Under the pieces are notes generated by a model that saw nothing but the letters and a program-made list of their open reading frames with translations, ran no database searches and was not told the origin of the DNA. Position numbers and translations under genes: made by a program. Of a DNA stretch of 64,000 nt, positions 25,467 through 34,015 are shown one piece after another (position 1 is the first letter of the stretch; each line of letters begins with the position of its first letter). Source of the stretch: Pseudomonadota bacterium (GTDB lineage Bacteria > Pseudomonadota > Gammaproteobacteria > Xanthomonadales > Rhodanobacteraceae); assembly GCA_023388255.1 (NCBI GenBank), contig JAEWGO010000015.1:74769-138768 (forward strand), read 5' to 3'.

Positions 25467-25657
25467 ACAACCGTGTGCGCGAGCTCCGCGAAGGCAAGGG
25501 CTGGTCGCAGGGTGAGCTGGCCGAGCAACTCGACGTCTCGCGCCAGACCGTGAATGCGATCGAGACCGGCAAGTACGACCCGAGCCTGCCGCTGGCGTTT
25601 CGCATCGCGCGGCTGTTCCGCAAGTCGATCGAAACGATCTTCGATCCGGGTGTCTGA
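25463..25657 (+). CDS. Small XRE/Cro-CI family transcriptional regulator
   Basis: The 64-residue protein MNNRVRELREGKGWSQGELA... is a minimal helix-turn-helix of the COG1476 group. EQLDVSRQTVNAIETGKYDP is the recognition helix, and KSIETIFDPGV is the usual ending. It is encoded within an operon of membrane proteins, the ATGA start/stop overlap points to translational coupling, and it probably autoregulates through the two TGTCAAG-N4-CTTGACA repeats upstream. Members typically act as dimeric repressors of their own operon. What relieves repression cannot be read from the sequence. Confidence 0.92.
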   Translation: MNNRVRELREGKGWSQGELAEQLDVSRQTVNAIETGKYDPSLPLAFRIARLFRKSIETIFDPGV

Positions 25658-25669
25658 GGAAGCCGCAGC

Positions 25670-26086
25670 ATGAAACGACAGTTCTCACGTTACGTCGCCG
25701 CGATGGCGTGGCCGACGGCGGTCTATTTTCTCAGCGTCATTGTTGCCGCGCTGCTGACCAAGCGCATGGATCCGGGTTGGCCGCGTATGCTCGTCGCCGC
25801 ACTGCCGCTGCCGGCGATCGTGTGGCTGGCGCAGGCGGAGTTGGTGCGCCTGCAGCGCCGCGACGAACTGCGCCAGCGCATCGAGCAGGAGGCCATGACG
25901 ATCGCGTTCGCGACGTCGTTCTGCGTGGTCGCGATGCTCGCGTTCCTCGATTTGTTCGGCGCGCTGACCATATCGGTTCCAGGCGTGGCGTTGCTGATGG
26001 CGCTGTGCTGGATCGGCGCGCAATGCTGGGTGCGGGCGCGCTATCGCTACAGCTGGCTGCAACGCGACGAGGACGAGACCGCATGA
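25670..26086 (+). CDS. Hypothetical four-helix membrane protein, third gene of the operon
   Basis: The 138-residue protein starts MKRQFSRYVAAMAWPTAVYFL. It has four predicted helices, with LVRLQRRDELRQRIEQEAM between helices two and three, similar in position and charge to the loop of the first gene product of this operon. The start lies 12 bases after the XRE stop. No enzyme motif is seen. It may be a membrane partner or sensor for the ABC exporter encoded further downstream, which is inference from operon position only. Confidence 0.8.
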   Translation: MKRQFSRYVAAMAWPTAVYFLSVIVAALLTKRMDPGWPRMLVAALPLPAIVWLAQAELVRLQRRDELRQRIEQEAMTIAFATSFCVVAMLAFLDLFGALTISVPGVALLMALCWIGAQCWVRARYRYSWLQRDEDETA

Positions 26087-26129
26087 ATATCCTTTCCACC
26101 GCCCCCGCTTCGCAAACAACGAGATCGCC

Positions 26130-27668
26130 ATGAAAAAACCCCTGCGCTACGCACTGGTCGCGCTCGCCGCCATCGGCGTGATCGCCTGGAAGCACTGGCA
26201 TGCCAGGCCCGCGGACGAGGCGTCGGCAAAGACGACGCACGGCCGCTTCGCGGTACCGCCGAACGCGCGTGCATTCACGTTTGGCAGCCTGAAGTTCAAT
26301 GCCTGCGAGTTGGCGCAGAAGCATTCCGCGGCGACCACCTCGGCGTTCTGTGCGCCGTTCGAGGTGCCCGAAAACTGGGATGCGCCGGACGGCCGCAAGA
26401 TCGCCTTGCGCCTCGCACTGATCGCCAGTACCGAAGCGGCCGACGACGATTTCATGGTGATGCTTGCAGGCGGTCCGGGGCAATCCGCGGTCGACAGCTG
26501 GCCGCAGATCGCCGCTGCGTTCGCGCCGGCGGCGAAGCGTCGCCATGTGCTATTGCTGGACCAGCGCGGCACCGGTGGCTCGCATGCACTCGACTGTCCG
26601 GCTACGCCGGAGGCCGAGGATGAAAGTTTCGATCCGGCGAGGATCCGCGAGTTGACGCAGGCGTGCCTCGCCGAGGTCGGCAAGCGTGCCGATCCGCGCT
26701 ACTACACGACGACGATGGCGGTGCGCGACCTGCAGGCGCTGCGTGCGGCGCTCGGTGGTCCGCAGTTCGACCTCGTCGGCGTGTCCTACGGAACGCGCGT
26801 CGCGCAGCAATACCTGAAGCGCGATCCAGCGGGCGTGCGCAGCATCGTGCTCGACAGCCCGGCGCCGAACGAACTGGCACTCGGTTCCGAATTCGCGCGC
26901 TCGCTCGACGATGCATTGAAACTGCAGTTTGCGCAATGTGCGAAGGACTCCGCCTGCGCGAAGGCGTTCAAGGATCCATATGCGAACTTGCGCCATTTGC
27001 GCGATGCGTTGAACGCGCAACCGCAGTCGGTGCGCTACACCGATCCGGTCACGTTCGCAGCCACGACGCGTCGCCTCGACGGTTATGGCCTGATCGGCCT
27101 CGCGCGAATGTTCGCCTACACACCGGAAACCGCGGCGCTGATCCCGCTGGCTGCACACGATGCCGCGGACGGCAACTACGCGCCGCTGCTCGGCCAACTA
27201 AAGATCGTCAGCGACGGCATCGGCGAACTCGCCGGCAGCGGCATGCAGATGTCGGTGATCTGCAGCGAGGACGCCGACCGCTTCCCGCCGGATGCGAGCG
27301 ACGCCGACACCTTGCTCGGCAGCACGATCGTGGCGGCGATGCGCGCGCAGTGCGACGTCTGGCCGCGCGGTACGCGTCCCGTGGATTTCAACGAGCCGGT
27401 TGCCGGCGACACGCCGGTACTGGTGCTGTCGGGTCAGTTCGACCCCGTCACGCCGCCGCGGTATGGCGAACAGATACTGAAACATCTCGGCAACGCCAGG
27501 CAGATCGTCGCCAAGGGCCAAGGCCACAACGTGATCGGCCGCGGCTGCATCCCGAAGCTGGTCGGCCGCTTCATGGACACGCTGGATCCGCGTGCGCTCG
27601 ACACCAGCTGCACCGACGCGCTCGGCCCGACGCCGGCGTTCATCGATTTCAACGGAGCTGCGCCATGA
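26130..27668 (+). CDS. Alpha/beta hydrolase, TAP-like aminopeptidase family
   Basis: The 512-residue protein has an N-terminal hydrophobic anchor or signal (residues 5-20). An oxyanion segment MLAGGPGQSAVDSWP precedes VLLLDQRGTGGSHAL, the nucleophile elbow is GVSYG (Ser219), and the remaining triad is GQFDPVTPP (Asp438) and GQGHNVIGRGC (His466). This arrangement and the C-terminal TAP-like domain fit Streptomyces-type tripeptidyl aminopeptidases and related proline iminopeptidase-like enzymes, acting outside the cytoplasm. Its stop overlaps natA by 4 bp, so hydrolase and exporter are made together. The substrate is unknown. Confidence 0.88.
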   Translation: MKKPLRYALVALAAIGVIAWKHWHARPADEASAKTTHGRFAVPPNARAFTFGSLKFNACELAQKHSAATTSAFCAPFEVPENWDAPDGRKIALRLALIASTEAADDDFMVMLAGGPGQSAVDSWPQIAAAFAPAAKRRHVLLLDQRGTGGSHALDCPATPEAEDESFDPARIRELTQACLAEVGKRADPRYYTTTMAVRDLQALRAALGGPQFDLVGVSYGTRVAQQYLKRDPAGVRSIVLDSPAPNELALGSEFARSLDDALKLQFAQCAKDSACAKAFKDPYANLRHLRDALNAQPQSVRYTDPVTFAATTRRLDGYGLIGLARMFAYTPETAALIPLAAHDAADGNYAPLLGQLKIVSDGIGELAGSGMQMSVICSEDADRFPPDASDADTLLGSTIVAAMRAQCDVWPRGTRPVDFNEPVAGDTPVLVLSGQFDPVTPPRYGEQILKHLGNARQIVAKGQGHNVIGRGCIPKLVGRFMDTLDPRALDTSCTDALGPTPAFIDFNGAAP

Positions 27669-28399
27669 TCGAAGTCAGGAACCTGCACAAGGCGTTCGGC
27701 GCGGTGAAAGCCGTCGACGGCGTCTCGTTCGCCGCTCGCGATGGCGAGATCACCGGCCTGCTCGGTCCGAACGGCGCCGGAAAGACCACGACGTTGCGAA
27801 TGCTCTACACCTTGATGAAGCCCGACCAGGGCGCGGTGCTGATCGACGGCATCGATGCCGCCGCCGATCCGCTCGCGGTGCGCCGCCGCCTCGGCGTGTT
27901 GCCGGATGCGCGCGGCCTGTACAAGCGCCTCAGCGCGCGCGAGAACATCGACTACTTCGCGCGCCTGCAGGGTCTCGATGCAGCGACGCGGCGTACGCGC
28001 ATCGACGAATTGATCGCGGCGCTCGACATGGCCGACATCGCCGAACGCCACACCGAAGGTTTCTCGCAAGGTCAGCGCGTGAAGACCGCGATCGCGCGCG
28101 CGTTGGTGCACGACCCGAAGAACGTGATCCTCGACGAACCGACCAACGGCCTCGACGTGATGGCGACGCGCTCGATGCGCACGTTCATGCGCAAGCTCAA
28201 GGACGAAGGCCGCTGCGTGCTGTTCTCCAGCCACATCATGCAGGAGGTCGGCGCGCTGTGCGATCGCATCGTCGTGATCGCGCATGGCAAGGTCGTCGCC
28301 GACGAATCGCCCGATGCGCTGCGCGAGCAGACCGGCGAGGCCAGCCTCGAGGATGCCTTCGTCAAGATCATTGGCTCGGAAGAAGGACTCGCCGCATGA
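27665..28399 (+). CDS. natA: ABC exporter ATP-binding protein, NatA-like
   Basis: The 244-residue ATPase has Walker A GLLGPNGAGKTTTLRM (residues 31-46), Walker B NVILDEPTNGLDVMAT and the switch LFSSHIMQEVGALCD. The signature is FSQGQRVKTAIARAL rather than LSGGQ, a variation common in the NatA family. NatA drives the NatB permease. The Bacillus NatAB pair exports sodium, whereas proteobacterial pairs are less defined. Start and stop each overlap neighbouring genes by 4 bp. Confidence 0.9.
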   Translation: MIEVRNLHKAFGAVKAVDGVSFAARDGEITGLLGPNGAGKTTTLRMLYTLMKPDQGAVLIDGIDAAADPLAVRRRLGVLPDARGLYKRLSARENIDYFARLQGLDAATRRTRIDELIAALDMADIAERHTEGFSQGQRVKTAIARALVHDPKNVILDEPTNGLDVMATRSMRTFMRKLKDEGRCVLFSSHIMQEVGALCDRIVVIAHGKVVADESPDALREQTGEASLEDAFVKIIGSEEGLAA

Positions 28400-29571
28400 A
28401 ATCCATGCTTACCGTTTTCTGGAAGGAAGTCCGCGAAAACCTGCGCGACCGCCGCACCGTCATCAACACCTTGCTGACCGGGCCGCTGCTTGCGCCGGTG
28501 ATCTTCGTGCTGATTATCAACGTCGCCGTCACGCGTGAACTCGACAAGGCCGAGAAGCCGCTGCCGCTGCCAGTCGCCGGCGCCGAATACGCGCCGAACC
28601 TGATCGAGGCATTGAAGCAGCAAGGCGCCGAGATCAAGGCGGCGCCGGCCGATCCCGAACGCGCCGTGCGCGAGCAGGATGCCGACCTCGTGCTGCGCAT
28701 TCCGCCGAGCTACGCCGATGCGTGGCGCAAGGGCGAGCAGGCGCAGGTCGAGCTGATCTTCGACCAGTCGCAACGCGATGCGAGCGGCCCGGTCGCGCGC
28801 CTGCGCGGCATGCTCGAAAGCTACAGCCAGCGCAATGGCGCGCTACGCCTGGTCGCGCGCGGATTGTCGCCGGCGATCGTCAAGCCGGTCGTCGTCGCGA
28901 GCCGCGACCAGTCCACCGCGCAGGCGCGCAGCAGCACGATGTTCGGCATGCTGCCGTACTTCTTCATCCTCGGCGTGTTCATGGGCGGCATGGCGCTGGC
29001 GATCGACACCACCGCTGGCGAACGCGAACGGCAATCGCTGGAACCGTTGCTGGTCAATCCGGTCGGGCGCGGACAGGTCCTGCTCGGCAAGCTCGGCGCG
29101 ACCGCCGCATTCGCCGGAACGACGCTGTTGCTCAGCATCATCGCGTTCTCGATCGCCGGACAGTTCATGCCGACCGAGAAACTCGGCATGAGCCTGCAGA
29201 TCGGCCCTCGTTTCGCATTGCTGACCCTGTTCGCGATGCTGCCGCTGGTCGCGCTGCTGGTCACCCTGCAGACCCTCGCCGCGGCTTTCGCCAAGAGCTT
29301 TCGCGAAGCGCAGACCTATCTGTCGCTGCTGATGCTGGTGCCGGCGATCCCGACGATGATGCTGTCGGTGTTCCCGATGAAGACTCAGGAATGGATGTAT
29401 GCGGTACCGCTGATGGGTCAGCAGATCGCGATCACGCGCCTGATGCGCGGCGACCTCGTCACGCCGGCACAACTCGGCCTGTGTTTCGCCTGCAGCGCGC
29501 TGGTCGCGGTGCTGGTGTATCTGGTCACGGCGCACATCTATCGCAGCGAGCGATTGGCGATTTCGGGGTGA
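28396..29571 (+). CDS. natB: ABC-2 type permease, NatB-like
   Basis: The 391-residue protein has an N-terminal helix (VINTLLTGPLLAPVIFVLIIN), a large extracytoplasmic domain of about 150 residues, and five or six C-terminal helices. STMFGMLPYFFILGVFMGGMA and the cytoplasmic TAGERERQSLEPLLVNPVGR are hallmarks of the NatB/YhaP ABC-2 group. It pairs with NatA encoded immediately upstream. It is the last gene of the operon that begins at 25059, and it converges with the YciI-like gene. Confidence 0.9.
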   Translation: MKSMLTVFWKEVRENLRDRRTVINTLLTGPLLAPVIFVLIINVAVTRELDKAEKPLPLPVAGAEYAPNLIEALKQQGAEIKAAPADPERAVREQDADLVLRIPPSYADAWRKGEQAQVELIFDQSQRDASGPVARLRGMLESYSQRNGALRLVARGLSPAIVKPVVVASRDQSTAQARSSTMFGMLPYFFILGVFMGGMALAIDTTAGERERQSLEPLLVNPVGRGQVLLGKLGATAAFAGTTLLLSIIAFSIAGQFMPTEKLGMSLQIGPRFALLTLFAMLPLVALLVTLQTLAAAFAKSFREAQTYLSLLMLVPAIPTMMLSVFPMKTQEWMYAVPLMGQQIAITRLMRGDLVTPAQLGLCFACSALVAVLVYLVTAHIYRSERLAISG

Positions 29572-29596
29572 CGCGAGGAACGGCGGCAGATCGGAT

Positions 29597-29959
29597 TCAG
29601 TCGTTTCCCGAACAGCCCTCATCGATCTGCCGCACCTCGCACTCGACGTTCCATTCGTCGCCATGCACCTTGAGGAAGCGCGCGGTCAGTTCGAGCGCTT
29701 CGGCCATCGAGTCCGCGCGCAGCAGCGCGTAGCCGCCGACGACCTCCTTGCTTTCGGCAAACGGTCCGTCGGTGGTCGTCAGTTTTCCCTTGGACAGACG
29801 CATGCGCGCGCCTTCGGCGGTGGGACGCAGGCCAGCGGTGTCGAGCAGCGCGCCGGATGCGGTCAGCTCGGCCATCAGCTGGCCCATGTCGGCCATGAGC
29901 TGTTCGCTCGGCTTGAGGCCGCTGTTTTCGTTGATCCGGATCATCGAAAGGAATCGCAT
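29597..29959 (-). CDS. YciI-like (DGPF) domain protein
   Basis: The 120-residue protein contains the DGPFAESKEVVGGYALL motif of the YCII/DGPF family, preceded by LMADMGQLMAELTASGALLDTAGL. This alpha-beta barrel family, often linked to extracytoplasmic sigma factors, resembles YciI and has unproven dehydratase or hydrolase-like roles. The start is set by GAGGAG upstream of ATGCGATTCC; a longer frame exists but lacks similarity. No sigma factor gene lies alongside it here. Confidence 0.9.
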   Translation of the reverse strand: MRFLSMIRINENSGLKPSEQLMADMGQLMAELTASGALLDTAGLRPTAEGARMRLSKGKLTTTDGPFAESKEVVGGYALLRADSMAEALELTARFLKVHGDEWNVECEVRQIDEGCSGND

Positions 29960-30043
29960 CGCCGTGTCTCCTCGTGTCGGCAGCGGAGCGCCGCGGCCGG
30001 CCGATTCCGGTTGCGCGATCATGAGCTCCTGCCGATACGTCGA

Positions 30044-30073
30044 ACGAACCGTGCCGGAATCGACACGGTTCGT
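30044..30073 (-). repeat. Hairpin downstream of the porin gene
   Basis: ACGAACCGTG and CACGGTTCGT form a perfect 10-bp stem with a 10-base loop, 33 bases past the porin stop. No T-tract follows on the minus strand, so it may stabilise the mRNA end rather than terminate. Confidence 0.45.
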
Positions 30074-30105
30074 GCGGGCGATGCGTCAGCGGATGCGGAC
30101 AACGC

Positions 30106-31338
30106 TCAGAAGAAGACGATGCCGCCGAGCGAACCACCGTACTGCTTGGCTTCGTTGCCGAGGTAATCCTTCGAGCGCGTCTCGCCGAGTTCTCCGGCGA
30201 GCGTCACGCTCTTGGTCAGCGCGTAGTAGAGGCCGCCGGTCAGGTTCTGGTTCGACTTGAAGCCGCCGTTCGCGGCCATGTTGAACGTGCTGTCGTCGCG
30301 GTTCTTGCTGAGGCCGTAGCTGAGGCCGAACTTCAGCTTGTCGGTGAACTTGTACGTGCCCTGCAGCAGGTAGTTGAGGCCTTTCACATCGCCTTGGTCG
30401 CCGTCGATCAGGATGCCCAGCCCCTTGCCGGCCTGCACGTTGGCGAGCAGGCCGAAGCTGCCGACATTCAGCGACGCCCCGATCTCGCCGGCGACCTCGT
30501 TGAAGTTGTCACCCTCCACCGCGGTGCCGCTGGCGCCATAGAACTTCTGCGACTTCACGCCGACCCACGCCTTCAGGCCTTCGTTCGTGTAGGCCAGCTG
30601 CGCCTGCACTTGCGGGTACGAACGCGACACGTAGTCGCCGCTGTCGACCGGGCTGACGACCGAGCCGGTGAATGTGAAGCCGTTGCCGAAGATCGGCGAG
30701 GTGTAGGTGATCTGGCCGTAGGTGCCCAGGTACGTGTAGCCCGCGCCGATGTGGCCGAGCGTGACGCGACCGCGTTGCGTCGCCTGCGTCGGCGCGCCGG
30801 CGCCGAGCAAGGTCATGTCCGACAGGATCGGGTTGGCGCCGAACACGCCGTAGTCGCGGCCGAGCTTGAGCGTGCCGGCCTCGGCGGTGCCGATCGTGAA
30901 GAATGCCTGGCGCACGTCGACGCCGGAGTTCGAATCGATGCCGGAAGACGTCGCCGTGTGCACCATGATGCCGACAGTGCCGCCGAGGTCGATGCCGTCC
31001 TGGGTGGTCTTGAACTTGGTGATCAGGCCGCTCGGCAGCAGGCCGTTGCCGATCGTGGTCTTGTGGCTCTCGCCGGCGCAGCCGAGCGCGCGACCGGCCA
31101 GCGCGGTACCGCCGACCGTGTCGCCGGAACAACTCGTCGCCGTGTAGTACGCGTTGACGATGCCGCCGACGTCCAGCTCCCAGTCGCCGCCTTGCAGTGA
31201 CACCGCACCGACGTTGGTTGAGGTGATGGCGGCCAAGCCGAAAGCGAGCACGACAGCTGTCCGCAGTGAATCGCCGATGGATCGAAATCCGGCCGTGCGC
31301 CGGTGCGAGAGGAACGACTGCGTGGACTTCACCTGCAT
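30106..31338 (-). CDS. Outer-membrane porin (16-strand type)
   Basis: The 410-residue precursor has a signal ending around STNVGAVS. It then shows porin features: ELDVGGIVNAYYTA as first strand, DGIDLGGTVGIMVHT, a conserved KLGRDYGVFGANPIL motif like the YGR turn of Gram-negative porins, alternating beta strands, and a terminal Phe (LGGIVFF), the C-terminal beta-barrel assembly signal. It should form a trimeric general or anion-type diffusion channel. GGAGTTTTTCCC upstream fixes the ATG at 31338. It reads away from the cytochrome operon, with a 304-bp leader region. Confidence 0.87.
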   Translation of the reverse strand: MQVKSTQSFLSHRRTAGFRSIGDSLRTAVVLAFGLAAITSTNVGAVSLQGGDWELDVGGIVNAYYTATSCSGDTVGGTALAGRALGCAGESHKTTIGNGLLPSGLITKFKTTQDGIDLGGTVGIMVHTATSSGIDSNSGVDVRQAFFTIGTAEAGTLKLGRDYGVFGANPILSDMTLLGAGAPTQATQRGRVTLGHIGAGYTYLGTYGQITYTSPIFGNGFTFTGSVVSPVDSGDYVSRSYPQVQAQLAYTNEGLKAWVGVKSQKFYGASGTAVEGDNFNEVAGEIGASLNVGSFGLLANVQAGKGLGILIDGDQGDVKGLNYLLQGTYKFTDKLKFGLSYGLSKNRDDSTFNMAANGGFKSNQNLTGGLYYALTKSVTLAGELGETRSKDYLGNEAKQYGGSLGGIVFF

Positions 31339-31642
31339 GGGAAAAACTCCTGCGCCGATTCGGACCGGGAAGGAGCAGGTTGCGTGCCATGTCCATGCAT
31401 GCTGCACCGAATCATGGCAAAGCTGCAGGCCTGCTTGATGGGAGCAAGGTGAATTGCTGCGTTGCAATGCTTCGCTTTCCGACTGGGTCGGGAAAAACGG
31501 CGGATCGACGTCCGCTTTCATTACAAACTGCCCGAACTGCTGTGCCTTTACGGAACAGTAACGATCGTTCGTCGTGTTTCGAGGGCGCTTTTTCGGCGGC
31601 ACATGTTTCGATATGGATGGCGCGACTGGCGATCGCGCCCTT
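31339..31642 (-). other. Intergenic region upstream of the porin gene
   Basis: These 304 bases hold no gene I can support. It is the promoter and leader region of the porin and the tail of the cytochrome operon. A weak hairpin (GGCGCGA / TCGCGCC, 31619-31639) follows the last operon gene but has no T-tract. Confidence 0.5.
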
Positions 31643-31960
31643 CTACCGCGAACGAATCCGGCGCAGCCACGGCGCCCGCACCAGCGTGGCAATGCCCATG
31701 ATGGCCAGGAACATGCCGTAGGCGAGCAGGGTGGCGATGATCTGCTGCCACAGGTGGCCGCCATGGCCGGCGACGGCAGTGAAGCCCCAGCGCATCGCGG
31801 CGATGCTGAGCGCGGCGGCGGCGATCAGCACGGCGGCGTCGGCCACGCGCCTGGCGGCGCCGCGCGGTTGGCGCGGATAGGCCCAGTACAGCACGGCGAG
31901 AATCGAGAACGCCGGCAGGAACAGGATGAACGCGAGTCCGATTTCGACTTCGGAATTCAT
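31643..31960 (-). CDS. Small membrane protein at the end of the cytochrome c operon
   Basis: The 105-residue protein starts MNSEVEIGLAFILFLPAFSIL. It has three predicted helices, a basic loop RQPRGAARRVADAA and an arginine-rich end (WLRRIRSR). It lies 9 bases downstream of the triheme cytochrome gene. I recognise no family. A role in anchoring or assembling the cytochromes is guessed from position alone. Confidence 0.75.
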   Translation of the reverse strand: MNSEVEIGLAFILFLPAFSILAVLYWAYPRQPRGAARRVADAAVLIAAAALSIAAMRWGFTAVAGHGGHLWQQIIATLLAYGMFLAIMGIATLVRAPWLRRIRSR

Positions 31961-31969
31961 GATGTCGGC

Positions 31970-33262
31970 TCAGTCGATGACGATGCCGTGCAGCACGTCG
32001 ATATCGGCTGCCGACAGGTTCGAGGAATGTCCGCCCCAGGTGGTGCGGATGTAGTTCGTCACCGCGGCGATCTCGGCGGAGCTGAGCTGCTCGACGAACG
32101 GCGGCATCGAATGCGGACGCGGGTTACCGGCCGTGGTCGGCGCCATGCCTCCGTACAGGATCATGCGTACGGCATTGGTCGGGTCCGGTGCGGTCACCGC
32201 GACCGCGTCGACCAGTGGCGGATACGCCGTGCCATCGCCGCGACCGTCGCGGCCATGGCAATCGGCGCAACGCTGCCGATAGACATCGGCGCCACTGACC
32301 GCGCTCGAACTGGCGCCCATCGCCAAAGTCGTTGTGCGCGCTGCGGCATGCGCCGGCACGGACTTCAGATAACTCGCCATTGCCAGCGCATCCTCGGCGC
32401 TCAGATGACGCAGGCTGCCGTAGACGACTTCGGCCATCGGGCCGTAGACGCTGCCGTGCACGGACGTGCCCGAACGCAGGTAGTCGGCGAGTTCGTTGGT
32501 GGAATAGCGCTGCAACTGCGCCGCATCGAGCGGCGGCGCGTACCAGCCGAGGCCCGGTATGCGTCCGCCAGCGAGTTCGGCCCGCGGCAGCGGTGCGCCC
32601 ATCGAACCGCGCGCGCCATGGCACATCGCGCAGTGGCCGAGGCCGTCGACGAGATAGCGTCCACGTTGCTGTTGCGGCGATTCGCCGGCGGCGGCAACGC
32701 GTGCGGGTGCGGGGCGGTAGTGCAGCATGCGCCAGCCGATCAGCGCCGGACGCCAGCTGGCCGGGAATTCGAGCCGGTTCGGTGTTGCCGCACGCACGGT
32801 CGGCGGCAGGTGTTGCAGCCAGGCGAACAACGCATCGAGGTCGGCGTCGTCGACCTGCGCAAAATGCGCATACGGGAACACCGGATACAGCACGCCGTTG
32901 CGGCTGACGCCATTGCGCATCGTGTGGCGGAATTCCTCCACCGACCAGCCGCCGAGACCGGTGCGCGGGTCCGGCGTCAGGTTCGTGCTGTGGATCGTGC
33001 CGTAGTCGGTCGGGAATGCGAGGCCGCCGCTGAACGGCACGCCGCCGCGCATGGTGTGGCAACTGATGCAATTGCCGAGCTGGGCGACGTATTCGCCGTG
33101 CGCGAGCACGTCGGCCGTCGCCGCGACCGGCTGGTTCGAGCCTGCTGGAATGCGGTACGGCGCGAATCCGCCCTGGCGCAGGAACAGCACACCCCCGACC
33201 GCGAGCGCGGCCAGCAGCAACGGCAGTAGCGCGAGCAGGAAAAAACCGATGCGCCGGCTCAT
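31970..33262 (-). CDS. Membrane-anchored triheme cytochrome c
   Basis: The 430-residue protein has an uncleaved-looking N-terminal helix (residues 6-28) and three CXXCH heme sites: CISCH (65-69), CAMCH (211-215) and CADCH (332-336). Order and spacing match the cytochrome subunit of membrane alcohol, gluconate or aldehyde dehydrogenases (AdhB/GndC-like). These pass electrons from a periplasmic dehydrogenase to ubiquinone or an oxidase. STNLTPDPRTGLGGWS after the first heme is typical of that group. No dehydrogenase large subunit is next to it. Its start overlaps the upstream diheme gene by 4 bp. Confidence 0.9.
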   Translation of the reverse strand: MSRRIGFFLLALLPLLLAALAVGGVLFLRQGGFAPYRIPAGSNQPVAATADVLAHGEYVAQLGNCISCHTMRGGVPFSGGLAFPTDYGTIHSTNLTPDPRTGLGGWSVEEFRHTMRNGVSRNGVLYPVFPYAHFAQVDDADLDALFAWLQHLPPTVRAATPNRLEFPASWRPALIGWRMLHYRPAPARVAAAGESPQQQRGRYLVDGLGHCAMCHGARGSMGAPLPRAELAGGRIPGLGWYAPPLDAAQLQRYSTNELADYLRSGTSVHGSVYGPMAEVVYGSLRHLSAEDALAMASYLKSVPAHAAARTTTLAMGASSSAVSGADVYRQRCADCHGRDGRGDGTAYPPLVDAVAVTAPDPTNAVRMILYGGMAPTTAGNPRPHSMPPFVEQLSSAEIAAVTNYIRTTWGGHSSNLSAADIDVLHGIVID

Positions 33263-33990
33263 GGCGCGGCCTCGGCGTGCGGGAGATTTCCGCAGGCACG
33301 CGGCGGCACGAACGCGCCAGCCGGCGCCGGGCGCTCACCGTCCGGATGCGATTGCTGTGACAGCCATTCGGACACCGCGCGGATGTCTTCCGGCGCGAGG
33401 CTGCGGGCAATTTCGCCCATGCAGTCCGGCGCGGTCGCATGACGGATGTCGTTGCGCCAGTTGCCGAGCTGCGCGATCAGGTATTCAGCCGGCAACCCGA
33501 CCAGCGCCGGCACGCCGGGTTCGAGGCCGGTGAGCGCGCTGCCATGGCAGGCCGTGCAGGCCGGTACGTTGCGCGCCGGATCGCCCCGCGTGACGAGCCT
33601 TTCGGCGGTCGTACGCATCGCATCGGTGAGATCGGCGGCACCGGTGTCGGCGCTGCGCGTGCGCGGCGGCTGCGCGGCATAGAATGCGGCAATCTCTTCC
33701 ATGTAGGCGTCGTCCATGAATTGCACGAGCCAGGTCATCTGCGCGTTGACGCGGCTGCCGTCACGGAAATGCTTGAGTTGCTCGACGAGATAACCAGCCG
33801 GCTTGCCGGCAAGATGCGGCACGTATTCGGCACCGTGCACGCCTTCGCCGAGCTTGCCGTGGCAGGCCGCGCATGCGGCAACGCGTTCGCCGATGTCATC
33901 GGTCGCCGCATGCGCGACGACGCTGGCGAGCAGCAGCGCGGAACCCAGCATCGCGAGCAAGCGTGCGCTGCAGCGTTGCAGCGCCGGCAT
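33259..33990 (-). CDS. Diheme cytochrome c (c4-like)
   Basis: The 243-residue precursor has a Sec signal (MPALQRCSARLLAMLGSALL, cleavage after VVAHA) and two cytochrome c domains with CAACH (40-44) and CTACH (145-149). AGKPAGYLVEQLKHFRDGSR and VGLPAEYLIAQLGNWRND are the methionine-side helices seen in cytochrome c4. An upstream Met at 34032 would overlap the DUF2909 gene by 17 bp; I prefer Met 33990 because it gives a normal signal peptide. It should carry electrons in the periplasm together with the triheme protein. Confidence 0.88.
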   Translation of the reverse strand: MPALQRCSARLLAMLGSALLLASVVAHAATDDIGERVAACAACHGKLGEGVHGAEYVPHLAGKPAGYLVEQLKHFRDGSRVNAQMTWLVQFMDDAYMEEIAAFYAAQPPRTRSADTGAADLTDAMRTTAERLVTRGDPARNVPACTACHGSALTGLEPGVPALVGLPAEYLIAQLGNWRNDIRHATAPDCMGEIARSLAPEDIRAVSEWLSQQSHPDGERPAPAGAFVPPRACGNLPHAEAAP

Positions 33991-34015
33991 GCGCGGACCG
34001 CGCACCGGGCGCGCC

